Positions 25,353 to 34,319 of a stretch of 53,381 bases of DNA are shown here, piece after piece. Numbering within the stretch: position 1 is the first letter of the stretch; every line of letters starts with the position of its first letter. The notes under the pieces are model-generated. The model saw only the letters and a list, made by a program, of their open reading frames with translations, did no database searches and had not been told where the DNA came from. This DNA comes from UBA6136 sp039795615 (GTDB lineage Bacteria > Pseudomonadota > Gammaproteobacteria > Methylococcales > Methylococcaceae): positions 1 through 53,381 of the forward strand of contig JBDKLO010000077.1 in the NCBI GenBank assembly GCA_039795615.1, given 5' to 3'. Position numbers and translations under genes: made by a program.

Positions 25353-26822
25353 ATGAATGGACTGGATTGGCGCCGTTGGTCGGCGCTCCTTCTGAGCGTC
25401 GGCGTATTGATGGTCTTCAACGGAGCGATCGCAACGTCGACCGCGGCTCCACAGGAAATTACGACAGCAAACGAGTCGTTCCCCGCTGATGCGGATCCCG
25501 AAGCGTGGGGTGATGCCGAAAAGCCCCAGACCGACACCACCAAAGGGGACCGTCATTTGGGTGTCGCGAGTTGCGCGGGCAGTAATTGTCACGGCGCGAC
25601 CCGGCCCTACCTGAGTTCATCGGTCGAACAAAATGAATACACCATCTGGAACCGGGAAGATCCCCACTCGCGGGCTTATCTTGTCCTTTTGAATGAAAGG
25701 TCCAAGAAGATCGCTCGGAATCTGGGACTCAAAAAGCCCGCCAATGAATCCAAGATTTGTCTCGACTGTCATGCCGACAATGTGCCCATGGAACTCCGCG
25801 GCAAGCGTTTTGATGTGACCGATGGCGTGGGTTGCGAGGCCTGTCATGGCGGTGGTAATCGCTATTTGGGTCCCCATGTTTCCGGCGAGGTGACCCATGC
25901 CGATAACATCAAGAATGGGCTCTATCCCACGGAAAACCCTGAAAAGCGCGCGGACATGTGCAACAAATGCCATGTGGGTGATGAGGAGCGGTTTGCGAAT
26001 CATCGCATCATGGGGGCAGGACATCCCCGCATCAGCTTCGAGTTGGATACCTACACGGAAGTCCACAAGCACTACGTAGCTGACAAGGATTATTTCAAGC
26101 GTAAAGAAGTGGTGACCCATGCGGGCATTTGGGCGCTAGGCCAAGTTCGCGCCTCGATCCGTTTTGTCGATCTGTTCCTCCACGGCAAGCACCAGTCTTC
26201 AGGTCTGATGCCGGAACTTTCGTTTTTCGATTGTCAGGCCTGCCACCATGACATTGAAGTTCCGAGTGATGCCTTTGGTCAGAACAAGGCACTGGACGAG
26301 CAGGCCGCTTCGAGCAAACTGGTCTGGGAAAAACGCAGTATTTCCGGTGTGGGCCCTGGCACCATTCGTTTCAATGATTCAGGTCTCCTGATGACGGCGA
26401 TACTGGCCGATGCCATTGCCCCGCAAGAGGCAACCCGAATCCGCCAGCTGATCGGTGAATTGCACAAGGCCAGTCAGTCCGATGCCCACAAAATGCGGCA
26501 GGTGGCTGAGACCTTGCAGAAGACGCTGCAGGATATAGAGCCAACGGTTGCCCACCACACGTTTAATAACACCGACTGTGCTGCGATTCTGGCTTCTTTG
26601 GCTGAGCGGAGTCGCCAGAATGACTATCTCAGTTTTGCGGCCGCCGAACAGGTGGTCATGGCTGTAGAAGCCATGAGAGCGACCCTTCAGCAGAACGGTG
26701 ACACCCGCATCGGGGATGCGGCCATGAATGCCCTTAGGGCGGCTACGGTGAGCACCGAGGCCTATCGGCCCGCCGCATTTCGTGAGGCTCTTCAGTCGCT
26801 GGGTGGTTCCCGGGGGCATTGA
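25353..26822 (+). CDS. Secreted pentaheme cytochrome c, c554-like
   Basis: 489 aa from the ATG at 25353, chosen because a normal signal peptide follows (DWRRW then a hydrophobic stretch to about residue 30). ATG 25311 gives 503 aa with an unusually long n-region; neither site has a strong ribosome binding site. Five heme c sites are visible: CAGSNCH (a CX4CH form), CLDCH, CEACH, CNKCH and CQACH, in the first 300 residues. The blocks GVGCEACHGGGNRYLGPH and MGAGHPRISFELD resemble the cytochrome c554 family, where such His supply distal ligands. The last 150 residues lack hemes and look helical. Likely a periplasmic electron shuttle. First gene of a nine-gene same-strand run with gaps of 80 nt or less. 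Confidence 0.88.
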   Translation: MNGLDWRRWSALLLSVGVLMVFNGAIATSTAAPQEITTANESFPADADPEAWGDAEKPQTDTTKGDRHLGVASCAGSNCHGATRPYLSSSVEQNEYTIWNREDPHSRAYLVLLNERSKKIARNLGLKKPANESKICLDCHADNVPMELRGKRFDVTDGVGCEACHGGGNRYLGPHVSGEVTHADNIKNGLYPTENPEKRADMCNKCHVGDEERFANHRIMGAGHPRISFELDTYTEVHKHYVADKDYFKRKEVVTHAGIWALGQVRASIRFVDLFLHGKHQSSGLMPELSFFDCQACHHDIEVPSDAFGQNKALDEQAASSKLVWEKRSISGVGPGTIRFNDSGLLMTAILADAIAPQEATRIRQLIGELHKASQSDAHKMRQVAETLQKTLQDIEPTVAHHTFNNTDCAAILASLAERSRQNDYLSFAAAEQVVMAVEAMRATLQQNGDTRIGDAAMNALRAATVSTEAYRPAAFREALQSLGGSRGH

Positions 26823-26886
26823 TCCCGGGCGCTCGGAGTAGGTCCAGCTTTCCAGTCACGTCGCATCCCTTTACCGGAGTCTCAGG

Positions 26887-29343
26887 GTGAACAACGATTC
26901 GGGCAAATTCAGAGTCGCCATCGTCGGTTCTGGGCCAGCGGGTCTCAGTGCGGCGGGTCGCGCCGCGGAGCTGGGGATGTCTCATGTGCTCCTCGAGGCG
27001 ACGGGCGTCATCTCCAACACGGTGAACTTCTGGTACCAGAAGGGCAAGCATGTGATGGACGAGCCGACCAACATGCCGCTCCGAAGCAGTGTCAGATTCG
27101 CAGAAGGTACGCGGGAAGAAGTTCTGGAGGCCTGGGAGCAGGATATCCAGAGGCTCAAGATCAATATCCGCTTCAATGCGGCCCTCAAGTCGATTGAGGG
27201 GGAAGCCGGTGCCTATAAGCTGACGTTGATGTCCGGCGATGTGGTTGAGGCCGAGTCGGTCGTTCTGGCCATCGGTAATATGGGGAATATCCGAAAGCTC
27301 GGAATTCCCGGCGAAGACCATCCTGTCGTTGGCTACAAGCTCGATGACGCTTCAGCCCTCCAAAACAAACGCATCACCGTGGTCGGTGCCGGTGACTCGG
27401 CGCTCGAAGATGCCCTGGCGCTTGCAAAACAGAATCAGGTCACACTAATCAATCGCCGCAATGGATTCGACCGGGCCAAGGGTCGAAATGCCGCAGCGAT
27501 TCAGCGCGCCATCGCCAACAAGGAAATCACCTGTATTTTTGAGGCGGCACCCGAGGCGGTCATCGAAAGTCAGTCGGGAGCGCCTGCGGACATCAAAATC
27601 GAAGCCAGTACGGGTTCGGTGACGGTTCCAACCGACATGATCATCATTCGCGCGGGTGCCATGCCTCAGCGCAAGCTCCTCGACAGCATGTCGCTTCAGT
27701 TCCCCTCAGCCGATGAAACGGCTTTCCCGATCATCGGCGAGGGCTATCAGGCGAGTCGGCAGGGGATCTATGTCATTGGCGCCCTTGCCGGTTGCCCCCT
27801 GATCAAGGAGGCGATGAATCAGGGCTATGAGGTCATTGAACACATCGACGGGCGTCCGATTGACCCTGCAGACCAGGAACTGGTTGAAAGTGTGCTCAAG
27901 AATCTTCCCGGTTTCCAAGAAGTTCGAGAATCTCTCAAGGATCTGAAAGATCGCGCAGACATTCTGAAGGACGTCACCGATCTGGTGCTACGCGAATTCG
28001 TTCGTGAGAGCAAAATTCGCTTTGTACCGCAAGGGACGCTGATGTTCAGTCCCGGTGATTACTCGTCCAATATTGGCCTGATTGTTTCAGGGAAGGTGGC
28101 GAGCTCATTGAGTGGCCGCATTGTGGATACGCGGCATTACTGGGGCGTTGGCGAGCTTTTAGGCCTTGTGACGCTGAGGTCCGGTCTTCCCTGGGGGATC
28201 TATGCGTTTGCGGGCGAGGATACAGTTGTCCTTGAAACCCCGGTCAAAACGGCTGGAAAGCTCTTTAATAGCGTGACCTCGATCAAGCACGCGGTCGAAC
28301 GTGTCTTCCTGGAACGTCTGATTTTCAGAACCTTCATCGGAATCATTCCACGAGAGGAGATTCGTGAAGATATTCGTGAGACGGATTTTCAAAACCTCCT
28401 CGATCAGGGCGAACTCCTTCGATTCAAGGCCAACCAGCCGATCTATGCCGAAGGGGATGCGACCGATGCCTTCTACATCATCCTAAAGGGTTCGGTCTCT
28501 CTCTCGAGGCTTCAGGGCGGAAAAGAGAAAATTCAGCATCTCGTCACAGCAGGCAACTGGTTTGGTATTGACGAGATCTATCTGGGTGGCAACCGCCTCG
28601 ATACAGCGACATCGTCGACGGCAACTGAAATCTTTAAGCTGAATTCCAGGCTGTTCCACGAAACCATTTCACGCTTCCCCTCGATCCAGCAGGGTGCTGA
28701 ACGCAAGGCCCGCAAGATGCTGCTCAAGGAGCAGCAGCGGAGCAATGAAGAGTCCACCAATGCGGTCATCGGCTTTGTCGAAGATACCGGGGTGGTGGAC
28801 GGGTCGAACGTTCTGGTCATCGACGAAGCGCTCTGCGTTCGCTGTGATAACTGCGAAAAAGCCTGCGCTGAAACCCATGGCGGCGTTTCCAGGCTTCGTC
28901 GCAAAGCCGGGGAGAGCTTTGCCACGATTCACGTACCGACCGCCTGCCGTCACTGTTACGAACCGGGCTGTATGAAAGACTGCCCGGCCAACTGTATCAG
29001 CCGACAACCGGGTGGTCAGGTGTTGATTGATACCAATACCTGTATCGGCTGTGGCAATTGCTCCGCCAATTGCCCGTTTGGGGTGATTCAGATGGTAGCT
29101 CCTGAGCCTCAGCAACCCCTGGATCTCTGGTCGTGGTTGTTCTGGGGGAAAGGCCGGCCCCCGGGTCAGGAGACCGAGCATTTGCACGGGCCTGGAACGG
29201 TGGTGAAAAAGGCCATGAAATGTGACCTTTGTCACGGCCAATCCAGCGGGCCAGCCTGCGTTCAGGCCTGCCCTACGGGAGCGGCCATCCGATCATCACC
29301 CGATGCGCTGGTGACGATTTTCGAAGAATCCAAACTGAAGTAG
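26887..29343 (+). CDS. FAD/NAD(P) oxidoreductase - two cNMP-binding-fold domains - four [4Fe-4S] ferredoxin fusion
   Basis: 818 aa, GTG start, no signal peptide, so cytoplasmic. Domain order: FAD/NAD(P) reductase of thioredoxin-reductase type (FAD loop GSGPAGLSAAGRAAELG near residue 14, NAD(P) loop VVGAGDSALEDALALA near 165) without the redox CXXC; two cyclic-nucleotide-binding-fold domains at about 379-470 and 512-605; then a DmsB/HybA-like module at about 649-800 with CVRCDNCEKAC, CRHCYEPGCMKDC, CIGCGNCSANC and CDLC...C...C, enough for four [4Fe-4S] clusters. The cNMP pockets look degenerate: WGVGELLGLVTLRSGLPWG and WFGIDEIYLGGNRLD lack the usual Arg of the phosphate cassette. Likely links NAD(P)H to the membrane cytochrome b encoded 24 nt downstream; that link is inferred. 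Confidence 0.9.
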   Translation: MNNDSGKFRVAIVGSGPAGLSAAGRAAELGMSHVLLEATGVISNTVNFWYQKGKHVMDEPTNMPLRSSVRFAEGTREEVLEAWEQDIQRLKINIRFNAALKSIEGEAGAYKLTLMSGDVVEAESVVLAIGNMGNIRKLGIPGEDHPVVGYKLDDASALQNKRITVVGAGDSALEDALALAKQNQVTLINRRNGFDRAKGRNAAAIQRAIANKEITCIFEAAPEAVIESQSGAPADIKIEASTGSVTVPTDMIIIRAGAMPQRKLLDSMSLQFPSADETAFPIIGEGYQASRQGIYVIGALAGCPLIKEAMNQGYEVIEHIDGRPIDPADQELVESVLKNLPGFQEVRESLKDLKDRADILKDVTDLVLREFVRESKIRFVPQGTLMFSPGDYSSNIGLIVSGKVASSLSGRIVDTRHYWGVGELLGLVTLRSGLPWGIYAFAGEDTVVLETPVKTAGKLFNSVTSIKHAVERVFLERLIFRTFIGIIPREEIREDIRETDFQNLLDQGELLRFKANQPIYAEGDATDAFYIILKGSVSLSRLQGGKEKIQHLVTAGNWFGIDEIYLGGNRLDTATSSTATEIFKLNSRLFHETISRFPSIQQGAERKARKMLLKEQQRSNEESTNAVIGFVEDTGVVDGSNVLVIDEALCVRCDNCEKACAETHGGVSRLRRKAGESFATIHVPTACRHCYEPGCMKDCPANCISRQPGGQVLIDTNTCIGCGNCSANCPFGVIQMVAPEPQQPLDLWSWLFWGKGRPPGQETEHLHGPGTVVKKAMKCDLCHGQSSGPACVQACPTGAAIRSSPDALVTIFEESKLK

Positions 29344-29367
29344 AGATCCATTTCGAGGGCATTTCGA

Positions 29368-30300
29368 GTGAACCGTTCATTCATCGACAAGGATAACTAT
29401 TTCTTCTTGAAGGCAGCGAGTCTGCTTTCACTGATTTCGATTTTTCTCTATGTGGTCCATGACCCCGTCGGACCGCCGAGTGGGAATTCGTGGCTGGGTT
29501 ACACCCTGGGAACCATCGGGGGCTTCATTATCCTGTGGCTCTTGTGGTTTGGTGTCCGGAAAAGGACCTATATCAATAATCGGTTTAGTCTCGTCCAGTG
29601 GCTGTCAGGTCATGTCTGGCTGGGAACCAGTCTTCTCATTCTCGCGACCCTGCACTGCGGATTCCAATTCGATGCGAACATGCACACGGTGTTCTATATC
29701 GTGATGGTGCTGACGGTCCTCTCGGGTATGGTGGGGGTTTATTTCTACATCAAGGTCCCGGCGACTATTTCCATGAACCTTGCGAAAGCTTCATCGGTCC
29801 AGATGCATGAAGAGTTTGATCAGATGACTCGGGAGGCCTTGGAAGTGGCTCGCGAGATTGACCGGGATGTCCATGAGCTGATTCTTTTTAGTGTGGATCG
29901 CCTGTTCCTGGGACATCGACTCCCGACTCGAAAGGGGCTAAAAGAGCTCGAAAAAGTAGGTGCATCGCTGGTTTCCCGTCGTGGTCGCGTGATGACCAGC
30001 GAGGCGACTGAGAGTGCCGAGCAACTCAAGCTGGGTAATCCCATGGGGCCGGGAGAGCAGTCCTTTGAGGCGACTCGACTGCACGCTTTTGTCATCGATC
30101 TTTGCTTCGATCGATCTCCAGGGGAAAAGCTTCAAAAGCTTCTGGATCTCATCAATGACATGGTTGATCGCTTGACCCGCCTTGAAAAAGACCGGATTGC
30201 GAATCGCCGGATCCGGATCTGGCTCTTGTTTCATGTGCCGCTCTCCCTCGCCACGGTGATTGGACTCTTCGTGCACATTATTTCCGTTTTCTACTACTAG
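29368..30300 (+). CDS. Predicted di-heme cytochrome b-type inner-membrane protein
   Basis: 310 aa, GTG start. TM segments at about residues 14-32, 43-64, 75-97, 107-128 and 283-308, with a long soluble helical region (about 140-280) between the fourth and fifth. Two His pairs are spaced by 14 positions: H82 and H96 in TM3, and H289 and H303 in the last TM. This spacing is typical of bis-His b hemes stacked across a membrane, so two hemes b are predicted. Further His are H31 and H106. I do not recognise a named family. Placed between the cytoplasmic Fe-S flavoprotein and the FHA-decaheme gene, it is a natural quinone- or Fe-S-linked membrane electron carrier. Confidence 0.8.
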   Translation: MNRSFIDKDNYFFLKAASLLSLISIFLYVVHDPVGPPSGNSWLGYTLGTIGGFIILWLLWFGVRKRTYINNRFSLVQWLSGHVWLGTSLLILATLHCGFQFDANMHTVFYIVMVLTVLSGMVGVYFYIKVPATISMNLAKASSVQMHEEFDQMTREALEVAREIDRDVHELILFSVDRLFLGHRLPTRKGLKELEKVGASLVSRRGRVMTSEATESAEQLKLGNPMGPGEQSFEATRLHAFVIDLCFDRSPGEKLQKLLDLINDMVDRLTRLEKDRIANRRIRIWLLFHVPLSLATVIGLFVHIISVFYY

Positions 30301-30318
30301 TCTTGTGGGTGCCTGAAC

Positions 30319-32121
30319 GTGAAATTCCTCATCCGTCTCTCACCCGCGAGTGGTTCCCAGCAGGATGCCAAGCTCGAGCTTGATGCTGAGTTCCTGACCA
30401 TCGGCTTTGCCAAGGACAACGCCCTGGTTCTCGATACTCCGGGAGCTGCTGATCATCATGCGCGCATTTCCGGAAAAGACGGGCATTACCGCATCGAGGC
30501 TCTGACCGACGGCAAGGTGCTGGTCAATGACCGATCAGTACAGAGTCATCTGCTGGTTCCAGGGGACGTGATTCGAATTGGAAATAGTCTCCTTCGGGTG
30601 ATGGAGAATGGTCGGAATCAGGAATTTCGCGGGGAAATGATCGCGCAGAAGGACCTGAAGACCGCGGAGCTTCGAGGCAATTTCCTGCGCTGGGGTTGGG
30701 ATGGGCAACACATCGCCTATATTCGGCCTTTAGTCTGGACGGCGGTCATTATCGCCTTGGCATTCTTCCTTTTGATTCCGTTGGCATCGATCGAGATTCC
30801 GGCCGTCGATCGGTTTCTTAATCGGGGCGGGCCTTTGATGCGCTCAATCAGCGGGGACTCCTGGAGTGTCGGCCCGGTCAGTCGATACCACATCCGCATC
30901 GCGAATGACTGTGAGAAATGTCATGCCGGGGGCGCGTTTACGGATATCCCCAACAAGGCCTGTGAAAGCTGTCACGATGACATCAAAAATCACGTCAATG
31001 TCGATCAGATCAAGGGAATTACGCAGGAGATGCCGCTTTGCGGGGATTGCCATCAGGAGCACATCGCTGACAATTTCCTGGTGATGGGCGACCGTGTGGA
31101 GCAATGTCTCCAATGCCACGGTGATATCAAGAAGACCTACAGCAAGACGGAATTGAGCAACATCCCCAAAAGCTTTGGTCATGAATCCTTGTTCGGGGGG
31201 CATCATCCCGAATTCAAGGCCAGCGTGGTCAACAATCAGGGGAATGACAAGGTTCTGATTGACCGGATTTCCATGGCGGATAAGGAGAAACTGGTCGAGC
31301 AGTCGGGCCTTCGTAAGTTCTCCCATCGCGATCATATGGCGAAGGAGGGCGTTCTGGCCCCCGATGGCAAGGGTGGCGCCGAAGTCATGAAGCTCGAGTG
31401 CTGGAGTTGCCATAAGTCCGATCCGAACGATGGGCACATGAGCACAGCGACCTTCAATGACAACTGTCACCAGTGCCATAAGTTGACCTTTGACCAACTG
31501 TCCCCCAATGTCGAACTGCCGCATGGCAAGGCGGAAGATATTTTTGGATTCCTCAAGGACTTCTACGCCAAAAGCCCCCGGGGGTCCCTGATTGATCTGC
31601 CACCCAATCATCCGGACGGGGAGCGGACGCTTCCTGGGAAGTTGATCAGTCGCGGAAGTGTCGACTTTAATGCGGGTAACTACACCCTGGATCAGTATGC
31701 CAAGGCCATGGGTCAGCGAACGTTTGAAAATGGGGTCTGTTCTGAATGTCATCAGGCCGAGAAGCCCAGCGACGATTTCGCCACCTGGCGGATCATCAAG
31801 CCGAAGATCTCAACCCACTGGTTCCCCAAGGCAAAGTTCAATCACAATGCGCATGACATCTACGAGTGCGGGGGGTGCCATGATGCAGCCCAGTCGGAGA
31901 GCCCCAAGGATGTCAACATCAAGGGTCAGGAAAGCTGTACAGAGTGTCACAGTTCTGAAAATTCCTCCTGCCTGAAATGTCACACCTTCCACTCGGAGGG
32001 GCATTTCAAAATGAACGGCGAACCCCTGTTGCCCAAAAAAGAGGAGATCAAACCCTGGCATGGTCAGGCCTTGATGTCCCCCAAGGGTCCCGATGCGGGC
32101 GGCCCTGAGGTCAAGAAGTAA
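30319..32121 (+). CDS. FHA domain - TM - decaheme cytochrome c
   Basis: 600 aa, GTG start. Residues 1-97 form an FHA-like fold (LTIGFAKDNALVLDTPG, DHHARISGKDGHYRI, VLVNDRSVQ, LVPGDVIRIGNSLLRV). One TM helix at about 137-158 puts this domain in the cytoplasm and the rest in the periplasm. Ten CXXCH sites follow at residues 198, 215, 241, 263, 361, 383, 474, 517, 540 and 551, with extra His pairs (HH, HXXH) as possible distal ligands, in the style of c3/c7 and NrfH/NapC-like electron-transfer proteins. FHA normally reads phosphothreonine, but the GR and S-x-x-H residues are altered here. Probably the inner-membrane-anchored hub taking electrons from the cytochrome b encoded upstream. Confidence 0.92.
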   Translation: MKFLIRLSPASGSQQDAKLELDAEFLTIGFAKDNALVLDTPGAADHHARISGKDGHYRIEALTDGKVLVNDRSVQSHLLVPGDVIRIGNSLLRVMENGRNQEFRGEMIAQKDLKTAELRGNFLRWGWDGQHIAYIRPLVWTAVIIALAFFLLIPLASIEIPAVDRFLNRGGPLMRSISGDSWSVGPVSRYHIRIANDCEKCHAGGAFTDIPNKACESCHDDIKNHVNVDQIKGITQEMPLCGDCHQEHIADNFLVMGDRVEQCLQCHGDIKKTYSKTELSNIPKSFGHESLFGGHHPEFKASVVNNQGNDKVLIDRISMADKEKLVEQSGLRKFSHRDHMAKEGVLAPDGKGGAEVMKLECWSCHKSDPNDGHMSTATFNDNCHQCHKLTFDQLSPNVELPHGKAEDIFGFLKDFYAKSPRGSLIDLPPNHPDGERTLPGKLISRGSVDFNAGNYTLDQYAKAMGQRTFENGVCSECHQAEKPSDDFATWRIIKPKISTHWFPKAKFNHNAHDIYECGGCHDAAQSESPKDVNIKGQESCTECHSSENSSCLKCHTFHSEGHFKMNGEPLLPKKEEIKPWHGQALMSPKGPDAGGPEVKK

Positions 32122-32126
32122 GCGCT

Positions 32127-34241
32127 ATGAAGAAATTCAGTCCTGTTTTCGCTCGGTCGGTTCTTTCGGCGGTCCTGCTGGGACTTTTGATGGCAGCCCC
32201 CCTCGTTGATGCGACCCCTGTTTCCAATTGCACCGGTCAGTGTGCAAACGCCAACACGTATCTGACCGCTGACATGGTCGACCGTATCATTGCGCAGGCC
32301 TATAACGAGGCCAAAGTGCAGGGGATCAAGGCGGTCACGATCGCAGTCGTGGATCGGGTGGGCAACGTGCTTGGCGTCTTTGAGAATAAAGCTGCCTATG
32401 ACCAAGCCGCCAACCAAGGACTCCCTGCATCGGTAGGTGGGTTGGTCACCATCAATTCGGGGCGCTTCAATAATGGCCGGCCTCCGTTTCTTTCGCTGAA
32501 TACCTTGCTGGCAACGCCGATCCCCACGGATTCCTTGTTCCAAAGCGGGGTCGGTGGAAAGATCCCACCAGCTCGATATCAGGGGGCGGGTCTTGAGAAT
32601 GTTCAGGTTCCAAGCTCGGTTGCAGCCATCGCCAAGGCCATTACGGGTGCTTATCTTTCAAGTGAAGGTAATGCCTTCTCTAGCTTCACCGCAGCTCAGA
32701 TCATTCAGGAACACTTCAATCCTGGCGTGACGAACCAGCCGGCGGGTCCGTTGTATGGCGTTCAGTTCAGTCAGTTGCCCTGCGGAGATTTTGTCACCCA
32801 AGGGGCTGATCTGGGCGTCGGTCCTCGTCGATCGCCCCTCGGATTCTCAGGCCAGCGTGGCGGACTCCCGCTCTATCTCAATGGCACCCCGGTGGGAGGT
32901 ATTGGGGTCATCGCGACCAGTCAATATGCGATTGAGCTCAATATTAATACTCCCGGAGTGAGCGTCGATGAGCAGATCGCCATCGCCGGAAGTTATGGGT
33001 TTCTGGCGCCGGTCAATCGCCGCGCCGATGTCATTCAAGTGGGCGGGCTGACGTTCCGCTATACCTCTTTGAATGATGACCAGATTGCATCAAATCCTGG
33101 ATCGGCTCCCCCCCTCCAAAGCGTCATCACGGCCGGCGAAGGGAACTATCTCTCCGTCCCGGGCTATTTCGAAATGACATCGGCCCGCGCAGGGACGGCC
33201 TTCACGACCCCCGCCTCCGGTATTGCCCCGGCTACGGAGCCCTTTACGGGCATCAAGGCCTACATGATGACGGACACTCAGGGGAATAACCGCTACCCGC
33301 CAATAGATGGTGTCCCCAACGGCAGTCAGCAGCTAACCGCATCGGACGTGACGACCTTGCTGAAAAACGTGGTGGGGGTTTCCAACAGTGCCCGTGCACA
33401 GATCCGGCAGCCGCTTCCGACCAATGCGCGGCTCTCAGGGGCCGTGGTTGATTTGGAAGGAAACATTCTGGGAATTCTTCGTGCTGAAGATGCTCCTGTC
33501 TTCAGTACGGATGTCGCTCTTCAGAAAGCACGGACCGCGGCCTTCTTTACTCAGACGAATGCAGCATCCCTTCTGAATGGAACGCCAACGCTTGCATCCT
33601 ATGTCTCTGGGGCGCAGCACGTGATCCCGCGGGCTACGCGCGGAAAATTCTTGGAAGATGGCACCGCGATGACCCCGAGAGCCATGGGTAATCTGGCCCG
33701 GCCCTTACTCCCCGATGGCATCTTCCAGACTCCGAATGGCCCCTTTAGCCTCTCTTATCAGCCGACAAATCTCTTTATCCCGGGCGTTAATCAGTGGAGT
33801 CCTTTCAATATCGGGATTCAGCTGGATCTCGAGTTCAGCAACCTACTCTATGCCATCACTAATCCGTTTGCCCCTTTGCTGGGCGCTCCAACGGTAAATA
33901 TCCAGAACTGTGCAACTTCATTCCCAAATCTGGGACCGAAAGTCCTGGCGAATGGTCCTCAGTTGTTTGCCGGTGGCGTTCCGCTTTACAAGGCGGGAGT
34001 TCTCGTTGGTGCCATCGGAACCTCGGGTGATGGGATCGATCAGGATGACATGGGCAGTTTCCTCGCGGCCTACCGAACCGGTTTGACGACCAAGCCCCGT
34101 GTCACTCTCCCGAAGACCAGCATTCGCTCCAACCTTGTGAAGTTCAATGATGGACGTCAAACGGTGGCTCTGCGGTTTGTCGAATGTCCTTTTGCTCCTT
34201 TCCTCGATAACAACACCCAGAAGGCATGCTCCGGAAAATAA
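32127..34241 (+). CDS. Secreted protein with two GlcG/HbpS-like (DUF336) modules
   Basis: 704 aa, ATG 5 nt after the previous stop. Signal peptide at residues 1-29 (ends VDA-TPV). Two divergent GlcG/HbpS-type modules are visible. The first runs from about residue 46 (LTADMVDRIIAQAYNEAK, VTIAVVDRVGNVLGVF) to GGLPLYLNGTPVGGIGV. The second runs from about 402 (LTASDVTTLLKNVV, LSGAVVDLEGNILGILR) to GGVPLYKAGVLVGAIGTSGD. Each is split by long insertions, making it far longer than single-domain HbpS (about 150 aa). Single-domain relatives bind or degrade heme. No CXXCH is present; the few Cys (NCTGQC, NCATS, C-terminal ACSGK) may form disulfides. Likely periplasmic or outer-membrane-associated. Confidence 0.82.
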   Translation: MKKFSPVFARSVLSAVLLGLLMAAPLVDATPVSNCTGQCANANTYLTADMVDRIIAQAYNEAKVQGIKAVTIAVVDRVGNVLGVFENKAAYDQAANQGLPASVGGLVTINSGRFNNGRPPFLSLNTLLATPIPTDSLFQSGVGGKIPPARYQGAGLENVQVPSSVAAIAKAITGAYLSSEGNAFSSFTAAQIIQEHFNPGVTNQPAGPLYGVQFSQLPCGDFVTQGADLGVGPRRSPLGFSGQRGGLPLYLNGTPVGGIGVIATSQYAIELNINTPGVSVDEQIAIAGSYGFLAPVNRRADVIQVGGLTFRYTSLNDDQIASNPGSAPPLQSVITAGEGNYLSVPGYFEMTSARAGTAFTTPASGIAPATEPFTGIKAYMMTDTQGNNRYPPIDGVPNGSQQLTASDVTTLLKNVVGVSNSARAQIRQPLPTNARLSGAVVDLEGNILGILRAEDAPVFSTDVALQKARTAAFFTQTNAASLLNGTPTLASYVSGAQHVIPRATRGKFLEDGTAMTPRAMGNLARPLLPDGIFQTPNGPFSLSYQPTNLFIPGVNQWSPFNIGIQLDLEFSNLLYAITNPFAPLLGAPTVNIQNCATSFPNLGPKVLANGPQLFAGGVPLYKAGVLVGAIGTSGDGIDQDDMGSFLAAYRTGLTTKPRVTLPKTSIRSNLVKFNDGRQTVALRFVECPFAPFLDNNTQKACSGK

Positions 34242-34319
34242 TCCGGATCATCCTGAACGAGGCGCCATTCAAGAAGACCTCGACTGCTAATGACAATGAT
34301 TGATGCGGACACATAATTT

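Noticed and set aside
29222..29236. CDLCH in the flavoprotein-ferredoxin fusion as a heme c site
   Set aside because: The protein has no signal peptide and this Cys pair belongs to the fourth [4Fe-4S] motif, so the match to CXXCH is accidental.
30844..31752. 302-codon minus-strand open frame inside the FHA-decaheme gene
   Set aside because: The sense strand has ten regular CXXCH sites; the antisense product is a shadow with no domain pattern.
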